Assembly: GCA_023391095.1 (NCBI GenBank)
Contig: JAEWBN010000019.1
Span: forward strand, 62,001-126,000
DNA from: Pseudomonadota bacterium
Lineage (GTDB): Bacteria > Pseudomonadota > Alphaproteobacteria > Rhizobiales > Devosiaceae
Length of the DNA stretch: 64,000 bases
Direction of reading: 5' to 3'
Shown: piece by piece, positions 1 to 7,775 of the stretch
How the letters are laid out: each line of letters opens with the position of its first letter
Numbering within the stretch: position 1 is the stretch's first letter
Program-made: the position numbers and the translations under genes
Notes under the pieces: model-generated
The model's database searches: none
Seen by the model: only the letters and a program-made list of their open reading frames with translations
Told to the model about the DNA's origin: nothing

Positions 1-686
1 ATGAACGCGCACAGATGATGCAGGAAACCCGCAACCTCATCCGTCCGGACCTTGCTGAACTGGGCCTCGACATTGTCGATGTCCGCATCCTGCGCACCGA
101 TCTCGACGCAGACGTTTCCGCCACCACTTTCGAGCGCATGCGCGCCGAACGTCTGGCTGAAGCCGCACTGCTTCGCGCTCGTGGTCAGGAACAGGCTCAG
201 AGCCTGCGCGCCATCGCCGACCGTCAGGCCGTCGAAATCGTCGCCGCCGCAACCCGCGATGCCGAAATCATCCGCGGTCAGGGCGACGCCGAGCGGAACC
301 GCATCTTCGCCTCCGCCTATGGCCAGGATCCGGAATTCTTCGAGTTCTACCGGTCGATGGAAGCCTACCGGAATGCGCTGCCCAATTCGGGCACGACCAT
401 GGTCCTCTCGCCGGACAGCGCCTTCTTCCGCTACTTCGGCTCGACCGGCGAACTGCCGGCTGCAAGCTCGACCTTTGCCACCCCGCTGCCGCCGGCCGCC
501 AATGTCGAAGTGCCCTCGACCACGGACACGCCGGCGCTCGATGGCATGGGTATCGAAGAAACCAACGTGCCCAGCATCACGCTCGAGGACGGTTCGCAGC
601 TTGAGCCGACCCAGGGCACCGAAGCTCCGGCTCCGGTCGACCCAGCAGCGACAGAAGCGCAGCCTGATCCGGCACCCGCTCAATAA
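1..686 (+). CDS. hflC: HflC, FtsH protease modulator (5' truncated)
   Basis: The reading frame is already open at base 3 and ends with TAA at 684-686, so only the C-terminal part of the gene is present. The visible protein has the second half of an SPFH/Band-7 domain followed by the helical segment rich in RAER, ARGQ and AIADRQA-type heptads, then a YGQDPEFFEFYRSMEAY stretch, which are typical of HflC. HflC with HflK forms a periplasm-facing membrane complex that restrains the FtsH protease; hflK would be expected just upstream, outside the window. After the usual HflC end (around FFRYFG) the protein carries an extra tail of roughly 75 residues rich in Pro, Thr, Ala and acidic residues that looks disordered. 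A strong terminator follows. Confidence 0.93.
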   Translation, partial: ERAQMMQETRNLIRPDLAELGLDIVDVRILRTDLDADVSATTFERMRAERLAEAALLRARGQEQAQSLRAIADRQAVEIVAAATRDAEIIRGQGDAERNRIFASAYGQDPEFFEFYRSMEAYRNALPNSGTTMVLSPDSAFFRYFGSTGELPAASSTFATPLPPAANVEVPSTTDTPALDGMGIEETNVPSITLEDGSQLEPTQGTEAPAPVDPAATEAQPDPAPAQ

Positions 687-709
687 AGCGTCCGAGACCC
701 GAAAATGGC

Positions 710-739
710 AAAGGCCGGCTGAGAAATCAGCCGGCCTTT
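710..739 (+). terminator. Intrinsic terminator after hflC
   Basis: A perfect 13-bp inverted repeat (710-722 with 727-739) with a GAAA loop begins with AAA and ends with TTT. It lies 24 bases after the hflC stop. Because the stem is A-flanked on one side and T-flanked on the other, it could work in both directions and also terminate serB, which converges from the minus strand. Confidence 0.85.
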
Positions 740-829
740 CGCATGAAGTAGCGCCGCAATGACACTTTCCCGCCAAGGGCGAAGGTCAGCGTGCACAGTC
801 TGCTAACCTATTGAACCCAAATGGGCCAA

Positions 830-1702
830 TCAGCGCACGAAATCATCTTCCGCATAACCCTGCAGATAGAGCAGGGCGGTAAGGTCGCCGTGGTTGATTT
901 TATAGGGCGCAGCGGCCGCAACAGCGGGCTTTGCATGAAGCGCCACGCCGAACCCGGCGACCTCGATCATGTCGAGATCGTTGGCTCCGTCACCCACCGC
1001 CAGCGTCTGCCCGACACTGATCCCGCGTTCCGCGACCAACTCCAAGAGCCTGTTTTTCTTGGTGTTTTTGTCAACGATGGGTTTGGTGACCGTGCCTGTG
1101 AGGCGTTCGCCGTCGAATTCCAGCACATTGGCAATTGCCTCGTCGAACCCGATCCGCTTGGCGAAATAGTCCGCAAAGAAGGTAAAGCCGCCCGACACCA
1201 GCGAAGTATAGGCTCCATAGGCCTTCATTGTGTGAACGAGGGCCCGCCCGCCGGGCGTCAGCGTAATTGCCTCGCGCCGAATTTCCTCGATAACAGAACG
1301 CTCTAGCCCCTTCAGTAGGGCCACGCGGGTGTCCAATGCCTCTGCGAAATCGAGCTCGCCGCGCATGGCCCGTTCGGTGATTTCGGCCACCTGCGGCTTG
1401 AGGTTCAGCGCCGCAGCCAACTCGTCGATACATTCCTGCTCGATCATGGTGGAGTCCATGTCGGCCACCAGCAGCAGCTTGCGACGGCCTTCGGTCGGCA
1501 CCTCATTGGCATCGACCTTGCGGCTGCCGATGATATCGCGTGCAATCTCAACAGCTTGTGGTGCCTTGGGCTCGATAATATCGCAGGCGATGCCGTGGCT
1601 CAGCCAGTTGAGTTCTCCGCCGGTTTGCGCCACTACGGCAGCAGCAAGCGCTGCGTCCAGTTCCGGGTCGGCGGGATTGGCAATCAGGGATAGAACCGGC
1701 AT
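830..1702 (-). CDS. serB: Phosphoserine phosphatase SerB
   Basis: This HAD-superfamily enzyme hydrolyses O-phospho-L-serine to serine, the last step of serine synthesis from 3-phosphoglycerate. The 290-residue protein has an N-terminal ACT-like region (about 1-75) and a HAD phosphatase domain with motif I DMDST at 81-85 (nucleophile Asp81), motif II Ser170 in SGG, motif III Lys around 215, and motif IV GDGAND at 237-242. This layout and length match alphaproteobacterial SerB. The ATG at 1700-1702 lies 27 bases from the divergent miaA start, so the two genes must share a very short control region or their promoters overlap the coding parts. Confidence 0.95.
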   Translation of the reverse strand: MPVLSLIANPADPELDAALAAAVVAQTGGELNWLSHGIACDIIEPKAPQAVEIARDIIGSRKVDANEVPTEGRRKLLLVADMDSTMIEQECIDELAAALNLKPQVAEITERAMRGELDFAEALDTRVALLKGLERSVIEEIRREAITLTPGGRALVHTMKAYGAYTSLVSGGFTFFADYFAKRIGFDEAIANVLEFDGERLTGTVTKPIVDKNTKKNRLLELVAERGISVGQTLAVGDGANDLDMIEVAGFGVALHAKPAVAAAAPYKINHGDLTALLYLQGYAEDDFVR

Positions 1703-1729
1703 GGATTGGGCGTCTTTCGGAGGCGAAGT

Positions 1730-2608
1730 GTGAAGGGCCAGAGGCGCGCCGTCCTGATAGCGGGTCCCACTGCCAGCGGCAAGTCAGCGCTGGCCCTGTC
1801 GCGCGCGCAGGCTTCGGGCGGCCTCATCGTCAATGCCGATTCCATGCAGGTTTACGATACGCTGCGGGTGGTTACGGCTCGCCCCAGCGAGACCGACGAG
1901 GCTCTAGCGGAGCATCGGCTCTATGGCGCTGTGCCCGCGGAGCAGCGGTTCTCGACTGGCGAATGGCTGCGCGCCGTGCAAACCGTGATCGCCGACAGCG
2001 AGCCAGATCGCGGACTGATTTTCGTTGGTGGCACAGGGCTTTACTTCGATGCCCTCATCAATGGATTCGCCGACGTGCCCGAGATATCCGCGGCCGATAT
2101 CGCCGCGGTAGAATTGGCGATCAGGGATTTGGACGAAGCGGGGCGCATGGCACTGCTCAAATCGGAGGATCCGGAAACGGCGGAGCGGCTCAGAGTTGCC
2201 GACCCGCAGAGGGTCATCAGGGCGCTGGCGGTCAAGCGGGCAACAGGACGGGCGCTGTCGAGTTACCAGACCACCCAGCAACCCGGCCCTCTCTCAGGCT
2301 GGGATCTGGAAAAAATGGTGCTCATGCCCGACCGCGAAGTGCTGCGGGAACGAATCGCCCGCCGGTTCCAGGCCATGGTCGACCAGGGTGCCGTCGAGGA
2401 AGTCGCTGCGCTCAATGCCCTGGAGCTTGATCCCTCACTGCCGGTCATGAAGGCCATTGGCGTCAGGGAAATTACGGACTGGATGAACGGGCTCAGCAGC
2501 CGCGACGAGGCCATACGCCTCGCCACCATCGCGACCCAGCAATACGCCAAGCGGCAGCGCACCTGGTTTCGCAATCGCATGGGTGATTGGCCGGTCCGGT
2601 CCGCCTAA
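1730..2608 (+). CDS. miaA: tRNA dimethylallyltransferase MiaA
   Basis: MiaA transfers a dimethylallyl group from DMAPP to N6 of adenosine 37 in tRNAs that read codons starting with U. From the GTG at 1730 the protein has 292 residues, with the P-loop GPTASGKS at 12-19, the following DSMQVY segment, and the GGTGLY motif that contributes to the DMAPP pocket. I prefer this GTG because CGGAGG at 1718-1723 sits 6 bases ahead; a TTG at 1706 is in frame but has only 3 bases between it and the divergent serB start. The stop TAA overlaps the MATE-gene stop on the other strand in the shared bases CTAA (2605-2608). Confidence 0.95.
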   Translation: MKGQRRAVLIAGPTASGKSALALSRAQASGGLIVNADSMQVYDTLRVVTARPSETDEALAEHRLYGAVPAEQRFSTGEWLRAVQTVIADSEPDRGLIFVGGTGLYFDALINGFADVPEISAADIAAVELAIRDLDEAGRMALLKSEDPETAERLRVADPQRVIRALAVKRATGRALSSYQTTQQPGPLSGWDLEKMVLMPDREVLRERIARRFQAMVDQGAVEEVAALNALELDPSLPVMKAIGVREITDWMNGLSSRDEAIRLATIATQQYAKRQRTWFRNRMGDWPVRSA

Positions 2609-4029
2609 CGTGTTGGTGCGCCAAGTTTTTCCAGTAGGCCGAGGCGCTCCCTGAGGGCGAACCGCGCAACCAGCACCACCGCGACGAAAGTCAGCCCGAC
2701 CGCGAGCCCGATCCAGATGCCCACGCCGCGCCAGTCGAGCACAAAGCCCAGCACGTAGCTGACCGGCAGGCCAACCAGCCAATAGCCGAGAATGGCGAGG
2801 AGCATCGGCACTCGCGTATCGCTGAGGCCACGAAGCGCGTGAGCCGCCGTGACCTGCGCACCGTCCACGAGCTGGAAAATGCCCGCAATCGCCAGAAAGC
2901 CCACGGCCAGGCCCACGGCATTGGCATTGCCCGGCACATCGGGGTCGAGGAAAATCGAGACAATCGGCCGGCCAAGGAGCAGGAAGGCCAGGCAGGACAC
3001 CACCATGAAGCCTGTGCCCAGGGCAAAAGCCGTCCAGCCTGCCTTGTGGATCCCGTCGCGGTCGTTGCGGCCATAGGCAACGCCGACGCGCACGGTGGCG
3101 GCAATCCCCAGGCCCAGCGGAACCATGAAGGCCATGCTGGAACATTGAAGCGCAATGGCGTGGGCGGCAACTTCGTCCGTGCCGATCCGGCCCATCATCA
3201 GCGCGGCGGCCGTGAACATGCCCACCTCGGCCAGAACCGTCAGGGCGATTGGGGTGCCGATCACCAGGATGGAGCGGAAATGGCCCCAGTCCGGCTTCCA
3301 GAAGCGCATCAGGATGCTGAACCGACCGAACCTGCGGTGCCGGATCACGTAGATCAGCATGGCGATGAACATCACGAAATTGGTCGTGAGCGTGGCAATG
3401 GCAGCGCCGCGCAACTCAAGCCGCGGCATGCCGAAATGGCCAAAGATCAGGGTATAGGCGATGGCGGCGTTGACGAAGACGCCGAGCACCGTAATCACCA
3501 GAATGGCCCGAGTGGCGTCGAATGCCGACAGGAACGAGCGCAGGACGATGATCCCTGTCGCCGGGAAGAGCGACCAGGCGACGATCTGGATGAACTCATT
3601 GGCCATGTCTGTAGCCGCAGGGTCCTGGCCGAGGAAGGCGTAGATCGGTTTGATCTGGAGCACCAGCGGCAGCAATACGGCGCTGAGGGCGATTGCAACC
3701 CAGAAACCCTGCCGCACGATCCGGCGGATGGCCTTGATATTGCGCGCCCCACGCGCCTGGGCCACGAGTGGGGCGACCGCGCCGACAACGCCTACGCCGA
3801 ACAACAGGAAGGGCATGAAGAAGGTGGTGCCCAGGGTTCCCGCTGCAAGATAGCTCGGCCCGAGCCAGCCAAGCAGAATCACGTCTGTAGTGTGCAGGGC
3901 GTTCTGTGCCAGTTGGGCAATCACCAGGGGCCAGGCGAGCGCAAAGGTGGCGCGCAGCTCTTCAGCCCAGCTCACGGAGGCGGGCGCTACGGTTCCGGGC
4001 GCCGCGGCGGTCAGGTCGTTCATTGTCAT
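2605..4029 (-). CDS. MATE family multidrug/metabolite exporter
   Basis: A polytopic inner-membrane protein of about 474 residues with roughly 12 hydrophobic segments and the two-fold MATE arrangement (NorM type). The first helix region contains AWPLVIAQLAQNALHTTDV, a typical MATE start, and a matching segment recurs near the middle of the protein. MATE proteins export cationic drugs or metabolites in exchange for Na+ or H+; substrate cannot be told from sequence. Two candidate ATG starts lie at 4029 and 4023; a longer frame reaching 4098 would almost touch the divergent DUF423 gene and lacks a ribosome site, so I reject it. The gene converges on miaA with a 4-base overlap. Confidence 0.9.
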   Translation of the reverse strand: MTMNDLTAAAPGTVAPASVSWAEELRATFALAWPLVIAQLAQNALHTTDVILLGWLGPSYLAAGTLGTTFFMPFLLFGVGVVGAVAPLVAQARGARNIKAIRRIVRQGFWVAIALSAVLLPLVLQIKPIYAFLGQDPAATDMANEFIQIVAWSLFPATGIIVLRSFLSAFDATRAILVITVLGVFVNAAIAYTLIFGHFGMPRLELRGAAIATLTTNFVMFIAMLIYVIRHRRFGRFSILMRFWKPDWGHFRSILVIGTPIALTVLAEVGMFTAAALMMGRIGTDEVAAHAIALQCSSMAFMVPLGLGIAATVRVGVAYGRNDRDGIHKAGWTAFALGTGFMVVSCLAFLLLGRPIVSIFLDPDVPGNANAVGLAVGFLAIAGIFQLVDGAQVTAAHALRGLSDTRVPMLLAILGYWLVGLPVSYVLGFVLDWRGVGIWIGLAVGLTFVAVVLVARFALRERLGLLEKLGAPTR

Positions 4030-4100
4030 TTCTTTCAGTCGCGTGCATTGCTCTAGTCCAATGTTGCGCACAGCGAAAGCCGCATTCCGGAGGGACAAGC

Positions 4101-4463
4101 ATGGTACCTATCGCCCGCGTTCTGGTGGTTCTTGGTGCGCTGTGTGGCGCCGCCGGAGTGGCGGCGGCAGCAGCCGGCTCGCACCTGGATTCGCGCAATC
4201 TCGATGCCATCGCCCTCATCTGTCTCTCCCACGGGCCAGCCCTCTTGGCCCTCGGCCTGTACGGTAAGGGCAGGGGCCTGCTGTGGGGTGGTCTGGCCCT
4301 CGCGTTCGGCACCGCTATCTTCGGTGGCGACCTCATGGTGCGCGAGGCGTTTGAACGAGCGCTGTTCCCGGGGGCGGCGCCGCTTGGCGGCGGCATCATG
4401 ATCGCGTCATGGTTCGCGCTGGCCTTTTGGGCGCTGGTGGAGCGCGGGGGCAAATTGAATTAA
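4101..4463 (+). CDS. DUF423 family small membrane protein
   Basis: A 120-residue hydrophobic protein with about four membrane spans: a start of the type ARVLVVLGALCGAAGVAAAA, a conserved GSHLDSRNLDAI-like segment, and later LLWGGLALAFGTAIFGGDL. These match the DUF423 (YwdK/YgdD) family of small inner-membrane proteins, whose function is unknown. The ATG at 4101 is preceded by AGGGA. It is transcribed away from the MATE gene, with 71 bases between the chosen starts. Confidence 0.85.
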   Translation: MVPIARVLVVLGALCGAAGVAAAAAGSHLDSRNLDAIALICLSHGPALLALGLYGKGRGLLWGGLALAFGTAIFGGDLMVREAFERALFPGAAPLGGGIMIASWFALAFWALVERGGKLN

Positions 4464-4538
4464 GAAATGTTAAAACCGCGCTGGAACCATTAGCAGCACC
4501 ACGCATTTTTGCATGCGAGCATCCTGTTGGAGGAAATC

Positions 4539-4811
4539 ATGCATAAAATACTGATCATCGCCGCGACTGCGCTGTCTCTGGCTGCCTGTACATCAACCCA
4601 GCAGGGTGCAACCGTGGGCGCCGTTGGCGGCGCCGTGATCGGTGCAGCAGCCACTGGCAATGTCGTCGGCACAGCGGTTGGCGCTGGTATCGGCGCTGTC
4701 GCCGGTGCAGCGGCTGGTGACATTCTCGGCCGCGTGGATGGCAGCGACAACCGCTGCGTCTATCAGCGCCCGAACGGTACCCGTTACATCGACGTCTGCC
4801 CCGGCGGCTGA
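4539..4811 (+). CDS. Glycine-zipper lipoprotein (17 kDa antigen/OsmB-like)
   Basis: A 90-residue lipoprotein. Its signal peptide ends in the lipobox LAAC, so Cys17 should be lipid-modified and the protein anchored in an envelope membrane, probably the outer one. The mature part is a Gly/Ala-rich helical zipper (GAVGGAVIGAAATGN and similar, about residues 22-60) followed by a short polar tail with two further Cys. Glycine-zipper domains of this kind associate with membranes and are often stress-linked; the precise role is unknown. The ATG at 4539 has GGAGGAAA just upstream, which decides the start over an in-frame start at 4509. A terminator follows. Confidence 0.85.
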   Translation: MHKILIIAATALSLAACTSTQQGATVGAVGGAVIGAAATGNVVGTAVGAGIGAVAGAAAGDILGRVDGSDNRCVYQRPNGTRYIDVCPGG

Positions 4812-4867
4812 GACGTATCGTCCCCCGGTCGCAGCGCCCCCTGCGACCACGCGCCCCCAGGCGCCAG

Positions 4868-4896
4868 ACACCCGGTCTTCATGGCCGGGTGTTCTT
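4868..4896 (+). terminator. Terminator after the lipoprotein gene
   Basis: Eight-base arms ACACCCGG (4868-4875) and CCGGGTGT (4885-4892) enclose a 9-base loop and are followed by TCTTTC. The T-run is interrupted, so strength is uncertain. Confidence 0.7.
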
Positions 4897-4917
4897 TCGT
4901 GCATGGAAGCAAAGTGA

Positions 4918-5124
4918 TTAATAAATATGCCCGAATCCGGCTTGATAAAGCCGCGACAACAATAGATAATGCCCGTCACGTGCCACTTGTCTTGCGCTAC
5001 CTGAACGGCCGGCTTGCCCGGAAACTAGGCTACCTCCTGATCTCGTGAATCGTAAGTCCGGTTCATACCCGGATAAACCCTTCCGCCGCACACTGCGGCA
5101 CAACAGACCAAGAGGTTTTCTCGC
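4918..5124 (+). promoter_or_regulatory. Probable structured 5' leader and promoter region of cspA
   Basis: The gene-free stretch 4812-5124 contains the lipoprotein terminator, then about 230 bases ahead of the cold-shock gene. It holds several hairpins: CGGCTT/AAGCCG near 4940-4955, TCCGG/CCGGA near 5057-5073, and GCCGCA/TGCGGC at 5085-5099. Long, foldable leaders are a known feature of cold-shock mRNAs (cspA of E. coli), where they act as RNA thermosensors. No reading frame here looks coding. The ribosome site is AAGAGG at about 5110-5115. That the leader senses temperature in this organism is inference. Confidence 0.5.
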
Positions 5125-5340
5125 ATGGCCGCCATCACTGGTACCGTGAAGTTCTTCAACACCACCAAGGGCTACGGCTTCATCTCGCCCGACAATGGCG
5201 AGAAGGACGCATTCGTGCACATTTCCGCAGTGCAGCGCTCTGGCCTGCAGGGCCTCTATGAAGGCGACAAGGTCAGCTTCGAACTGCAGACCGGCCGCGA
5301 CGGCAAGGTCTCGGCAACCGACCTGACCCTGCTGAGCTAA
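5125..5340 (+). CDS. cspA: Cold-shock protein, CspA family
   Basis: A 71-residue single cold-shock domain that binds single-stranded RNA or DNA and melts mRNA secondary structure. RNP1 is KGYGFI at 15-20 and RNP2 is DAFVHI at 28-33, with the surface aromatic residues in place. The length is standard for the family. Two hairpins follow the stop, the second a strong terminator. Several csp paralogues are usual in this order, so whether this one is cold-induced cannot be read from the gene itself. Confidence 0.97.
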   Translation: MAAITGTVKFFNTTKGYGFISPDNGEKDAFVHISAVQRSGLQGLYEGDKVSFELQTGRDGKVSATDLTLLS

Positions 5341-5346
5341 GGCGTC

Positions 5347-5400
5347 GGCGGTTTGACCGCCTTGAGCAGACGAATTTGAATGGGCCCTTCGGGGCCCATT
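5347..5400 (+). terminator. Tandem hairpins, terminator of cspA
   Basis: A first hairpin pairs GGCGGT (5347-5352) with ACCGCC (5356-5361). A second pairs AATGGGCCC (5379-5387) with GGGCCCATT (5392-5400) around a very stable TTCG tetraloop. The downstream T-run is weak (TTTGC). Confidence 0.8.
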
Positions 5401-5461
5401 TGCATTGGCGGAGTGGACAGTTGCGCTGCGGCTATGCCAAAGGGCTAGCGACAAACGGAAT

Positions 5462-5929
5462 ATGGCTATGCGTGATTTTCTGAGACACTGGAGCCCGACA
5501 GTCGAAACTCCCGCGGGCCTGCGACAGGCCGGGGCGCTGCCCTATGCGCTGGTCGACGGACGCATGGCGTTTCTGCTCGTCTCGTCACGTCGCAGCGGCA
5601 AATGGATCTTCCCGAAGGGCGCAATCGAACCCGGGTTCTCGCCATGGGATAGTGCGGCCAATGAGGCACTCGAAGAAGCCGGCGTCTCCGGCTACATCGA
5701 GCAGGTGCCGGTGGGCAGCTATCGGGCCAGCATCGGCAATGACGGCGTAACGCTGGTCGATGTCGATCTCTATCCGCTTCTTGTCACCGAGCAGCACGAG
5801 CACTGGCGCGAAGACAACCAGCGCATGCGCCATTGGGTGACGCTGTCGGAAGCCAAACGCCTTCTGGCGGACAGGTCGCTGGCGCGCCTTGCAGCCAAGC
5901 TGCACGCGCGCCAGACCGGAACTAAATAA
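5462..5929 (+). CDS. Nudix hydrolase (diphosphoinositol-polyphosphate phosphohydrolase-like)
   Basis: About 155 residues with a Nudix fold. The Nudix box is visible as GAIEPGFSPWDSAANEALEEAGV, preceded by KWIFPK, the form found in DIPP-like and ApnA-type bacterial members. Two positions differ from the textbook G-x5-E-x7-R-E-U-x-E-E-x-G-U pattern: Phe replaces the first Glu and Asn replaces the Arg, while the metal-binding E-x2-EE core is kept. Substrate is unknown; nucleoside polyphosphates are the common choice. An ATG at 5462 with a second at 5468 are both possible starts. The 3' end overlaps the convergent phosphate-transporter gene by 8 bases. Confidence 0.85.
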   Translation: MAMRDFLRHWSPTVETPAGLRQAGALPYALVDGRMAFLLVSSRRSGKWIFPKGAIEPGFSPWDSAANEALEEAGVSGYIEQVPVGSYRASIGNDGVTLVDVDLYPLLVTEQHEHWREDNQRMRHWVTLSEAKRLLADRSLARLAAKLHARQTGTK

Positions 5930-7418
5930 CCAGGTCGAGCAGCAGGAAGAGTACGCCTGACAGCACCGCGGAGGCCGGAACGGTGACGACCCAGGCCGCG
6001 AAGATGCTATAGACGTGCTGGCGGCGAACCAGAAGCCGGCCTTCCACCTGGCGGGCGTTGGAGAGCGCCATCTCGGGCGTCGCGTTGAGCTGGCTTGGGT
6101 CAACAAACCGGGCATTCACCGGAACCGAACTGCCATGGGCATCGCGGCGGGACATGTACTCCCGCAGGAAGCCCACGCCGAAGACGGCGCCAACCGCGAT
6201 ATGCGTCGATGATACGGGCATGCCGAGGGCAGAGGCCACGAGGACGGTAATGGCGGCCGACAGGGCGGCACAATAGGCCCGGATTTCATTAAGCTTGGTG
6301 ATCTGTTCGCCCACGGTGCGGATCAGGCGCGGCCCGAACAGGGCAAGGCCCAGCGAAATGCCAACAGCACCGATCGCCAGCACCCAGAAGGGCAGGACAA
6401 CGCCAGCTACTTCGCCCGTGCCGGTTTCTACAGCGGACACGATTGCCGCCAAGGGCCCGATGGCGTTGGCAACGTCGTTGGCGCCGTGGGCAAAGGACAG
6501 CAGCGCAGCCGCAACAATGAGCGGCAGGCGGAAAAGGGTCGCGACCTGCTTTTTGCGGTTCTCCATGCCGTGGGACTGCTTGCGCACCCAAGGCATGGCA
6601 AGGAGCCACCCGAGGGCGGTGAAGGCAACGCCCAGAGCCAGGGTGGTGACGAGGTCAGGCTTCCAGATCCGGCTCAGGCCCTTGGTCGCCAGATACATGG
6701 CGAAAATGCCGGTCATGGCCGCCACAAAGATCGGCACCCAGACGCGCGCTGCGGAAATCTTGTCGAGCCGGTCGGTGATCGTAATCTGGATGACCAGGAG
6801 GAACGCTGCGGCAAAGATGCCGCCAAGCACGGGCGAGATGACCCAGGAACTGGCGATGGCCCCAATGGTGGGCCAGTTGACAATGGAGAAGCCCGCCGAA
6901 GCAATACCAGCGCCAACGACGCCGCCGACCACTGCATGCGTAGTGGAAACTGGTGCGCCGATAAAGGTTGCGAGATTGACCCAAAGGGCCGAAGCGAGCA
7001 GGGCGGCCATCATCACGAGGATGAATGTGGTCGTCTCGATTTCAGGGGCGAGCAGAAGGTCGCGAGCAACCGTGTTGACGACGTCGCCACCTGCCAGCAG
7101 AGCGCCGGCCGCTTCGAATATGGCGGCGATGATCAGCGCGCCGACCATGGAGATGGCGCGGGAGCCCACGGCGGGACCCATATTGTTGGCGACGTCGTTG
7201 GCGCCGACATTGAGCGCCATATAACCGGCAATCGCCGCGCCGATGATGACAATGTAAGAGGACGGTCCTTGTTCAACGACGAAGCTGGCCCAGACGGCAG
7301 CCACCAGCAGGAACACGAGTGCGATGCCCGGCGCTGCCAGGGAACGGGTCAGGTCGTGGGCTGCGGTCTCCATTCCGGATACCCGCTGCAAGTCCTTGTC
7401 TAGCGCGCTTTTGCTCAT
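5922..7418 (-). CDS. pit: PiT family inorganic phosphate transporter
   Basis: A 498-residue polytopic membrane protein with the paired PiT signature: GANDVANNMGPAVGSRA in the N-terminal half and HGANDVANAIGPLAAI in the C-terminal half, both flanked by hydrophobic helices, plus PVSTTHAVVGG and PVSSTHIAVGAV, the second duplicated motif. The protein imports metal-phosphate by proton symport at low affinity. A polar loop with many Lys and Arg lies between the halves. No PhoU-like (DUF47) gene lies next to it, although such pairs are common. The gene is divergent from ilvB; the 357-base gap is largely used by the ilvB attenuator. Confidence 0.95.
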   Translation of the reverse strand: MSKSALDKDLQRVSGMETAAHDLTRSLAAPGIALVFLLVAAVWASFVVEQGPSSYIVIIGAAIAGYMALNVGANDVANNMGPAVGSRAISMVGALIIAAIFEAAGALLAGGDVVNTVARDLLLAPEIETTTFILVMMAALLASALWVNLATFIGAPVSTTHAVVGGVVGAGIASAGFSIVNWPTIGAIASSWVISPVLGGIFAAAFLLVIQITITDRLDKISAARVWVPIFVAAMTGIFAMYLATKGLSRIWKPDLVTTLALGVAFTALGWLLAMPWVRKQSHGMENRKKQVATLFRLPLIVAAALLSFAHGANDVANAIGPLAAIVSAVETGTGEVAGVVLPFWVLAIGAVGISLGLALFGPRLIRTVGEQITKLNEIRAYCAALSAAITVLVASALGMPVSSTHIAVGAVFGVGFLREYMSRRDAHGSSVPVNARFVDPSQLNATPEMALSNARQVEGRLLVRRQHVYSIFAAWVVTVPASAVLSGVLFLLLDLVI

Positions 7419-7532
7419 GTCATCGAACTGTCATAATTTCTGTTCCTGCGGCTTTAGCATCCCTTGTCGAGCCTGCAAGCCCTAAACGCGCGCCATCCAG
7501 AGTGTTCGCCGTCGCCTTTGCCCAGTGGCGGC

Positions 7533-7561
7533 TTGACTTTTGCGGCAGAACGCTCTTATCA
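7533..7561 (+). promoter_or_regulatory. Candidate sigma-70 promoter of the ilvB leader
   Basis: TTGACT at 7533-7538 is a near-perfect -35 box, followed after 17 bases by TTATCA at 7556-7561 as a moderate -10 box. Transcription would then start near 7568, about 24 bases before the GTG of the leader peptide. The position fits the leader and attenuator downstream, which is the main support for the call. Confidence 0.6.
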
Positions 7562-7591
7562 ATGCCGCGTCTAGAATTTTGGAGCGGTCCA

Positions 7592-7642
7592 GTGCGGGCA
7601 CTCATTCTCGTAGTAGGCAGGCGCATCGGCAACGTGGGGTAA
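7592..7642 (+). CDS. Branched-chain amino-acid leader peptide of ilvBN
   Basis: A 16-codon reading frame starts at GTG 7592, seven bases after a GGAG ribosome site (7581-7584), and ends with TAA at 7640-7642. The peptide reads MRALILVVGRRIGNVG: Leu-Ile-Leu-Val-Val in a row, then further Ile and Val. The regulated residues are the three end products of the pathway. It uses ATT and a GTA-GTA pair, unusual codons for this GC-rich genome, as expected where ribosome stalling is wanted. An ATG at 7562 is in frame but would lie upstream of the predicted transcript start. The stop lies inside a GGGG-TAAAA-CCCC hairpin (7636-7648), and an intrinsic terminator follows at 7675. This is the classical arrangement for translation-coupled attenuation. 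Confidence 0.8.
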   Translation: MRALILVVGRRIGNVG

Positions 7643-7674
7643 AACCCCGCGCGATAGCTGGTGCGCCGAACACA

Positions 7675-7708
7675 GGTCCCAAACGGGGCCTTTTTTATTG
7701 CCTTTTTT
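7675..7708 (+). terminator. ilvB attenuator (leader terminator)
   Basis: GGTCCC (7675-7680) pairs with GGGGCC (7685-7690) around an AAAC loop, followed directly by TTTTTT (7691-7696) and a second run of six T near 7703-7708. It lies between the leader peptide and ilvB, so it can only be useful if termination is conditional. Competing pairings are visible: GGCGCA (7620-7625) with TGCGCC (7662-7667), and GGGGT (7636-7640) with GTCCC (7676-7680), the latter using the 5' arm of the terminator. The exact antiterminator is inferred. Confidence 0.75.
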
Positions 7709-7775
7709 CCGCCGCGCGGGGAGGGGCGGAAACAGACGGAAAGTCCCTAAGGGGCAAGTTGAGGAAGGGCTGACA

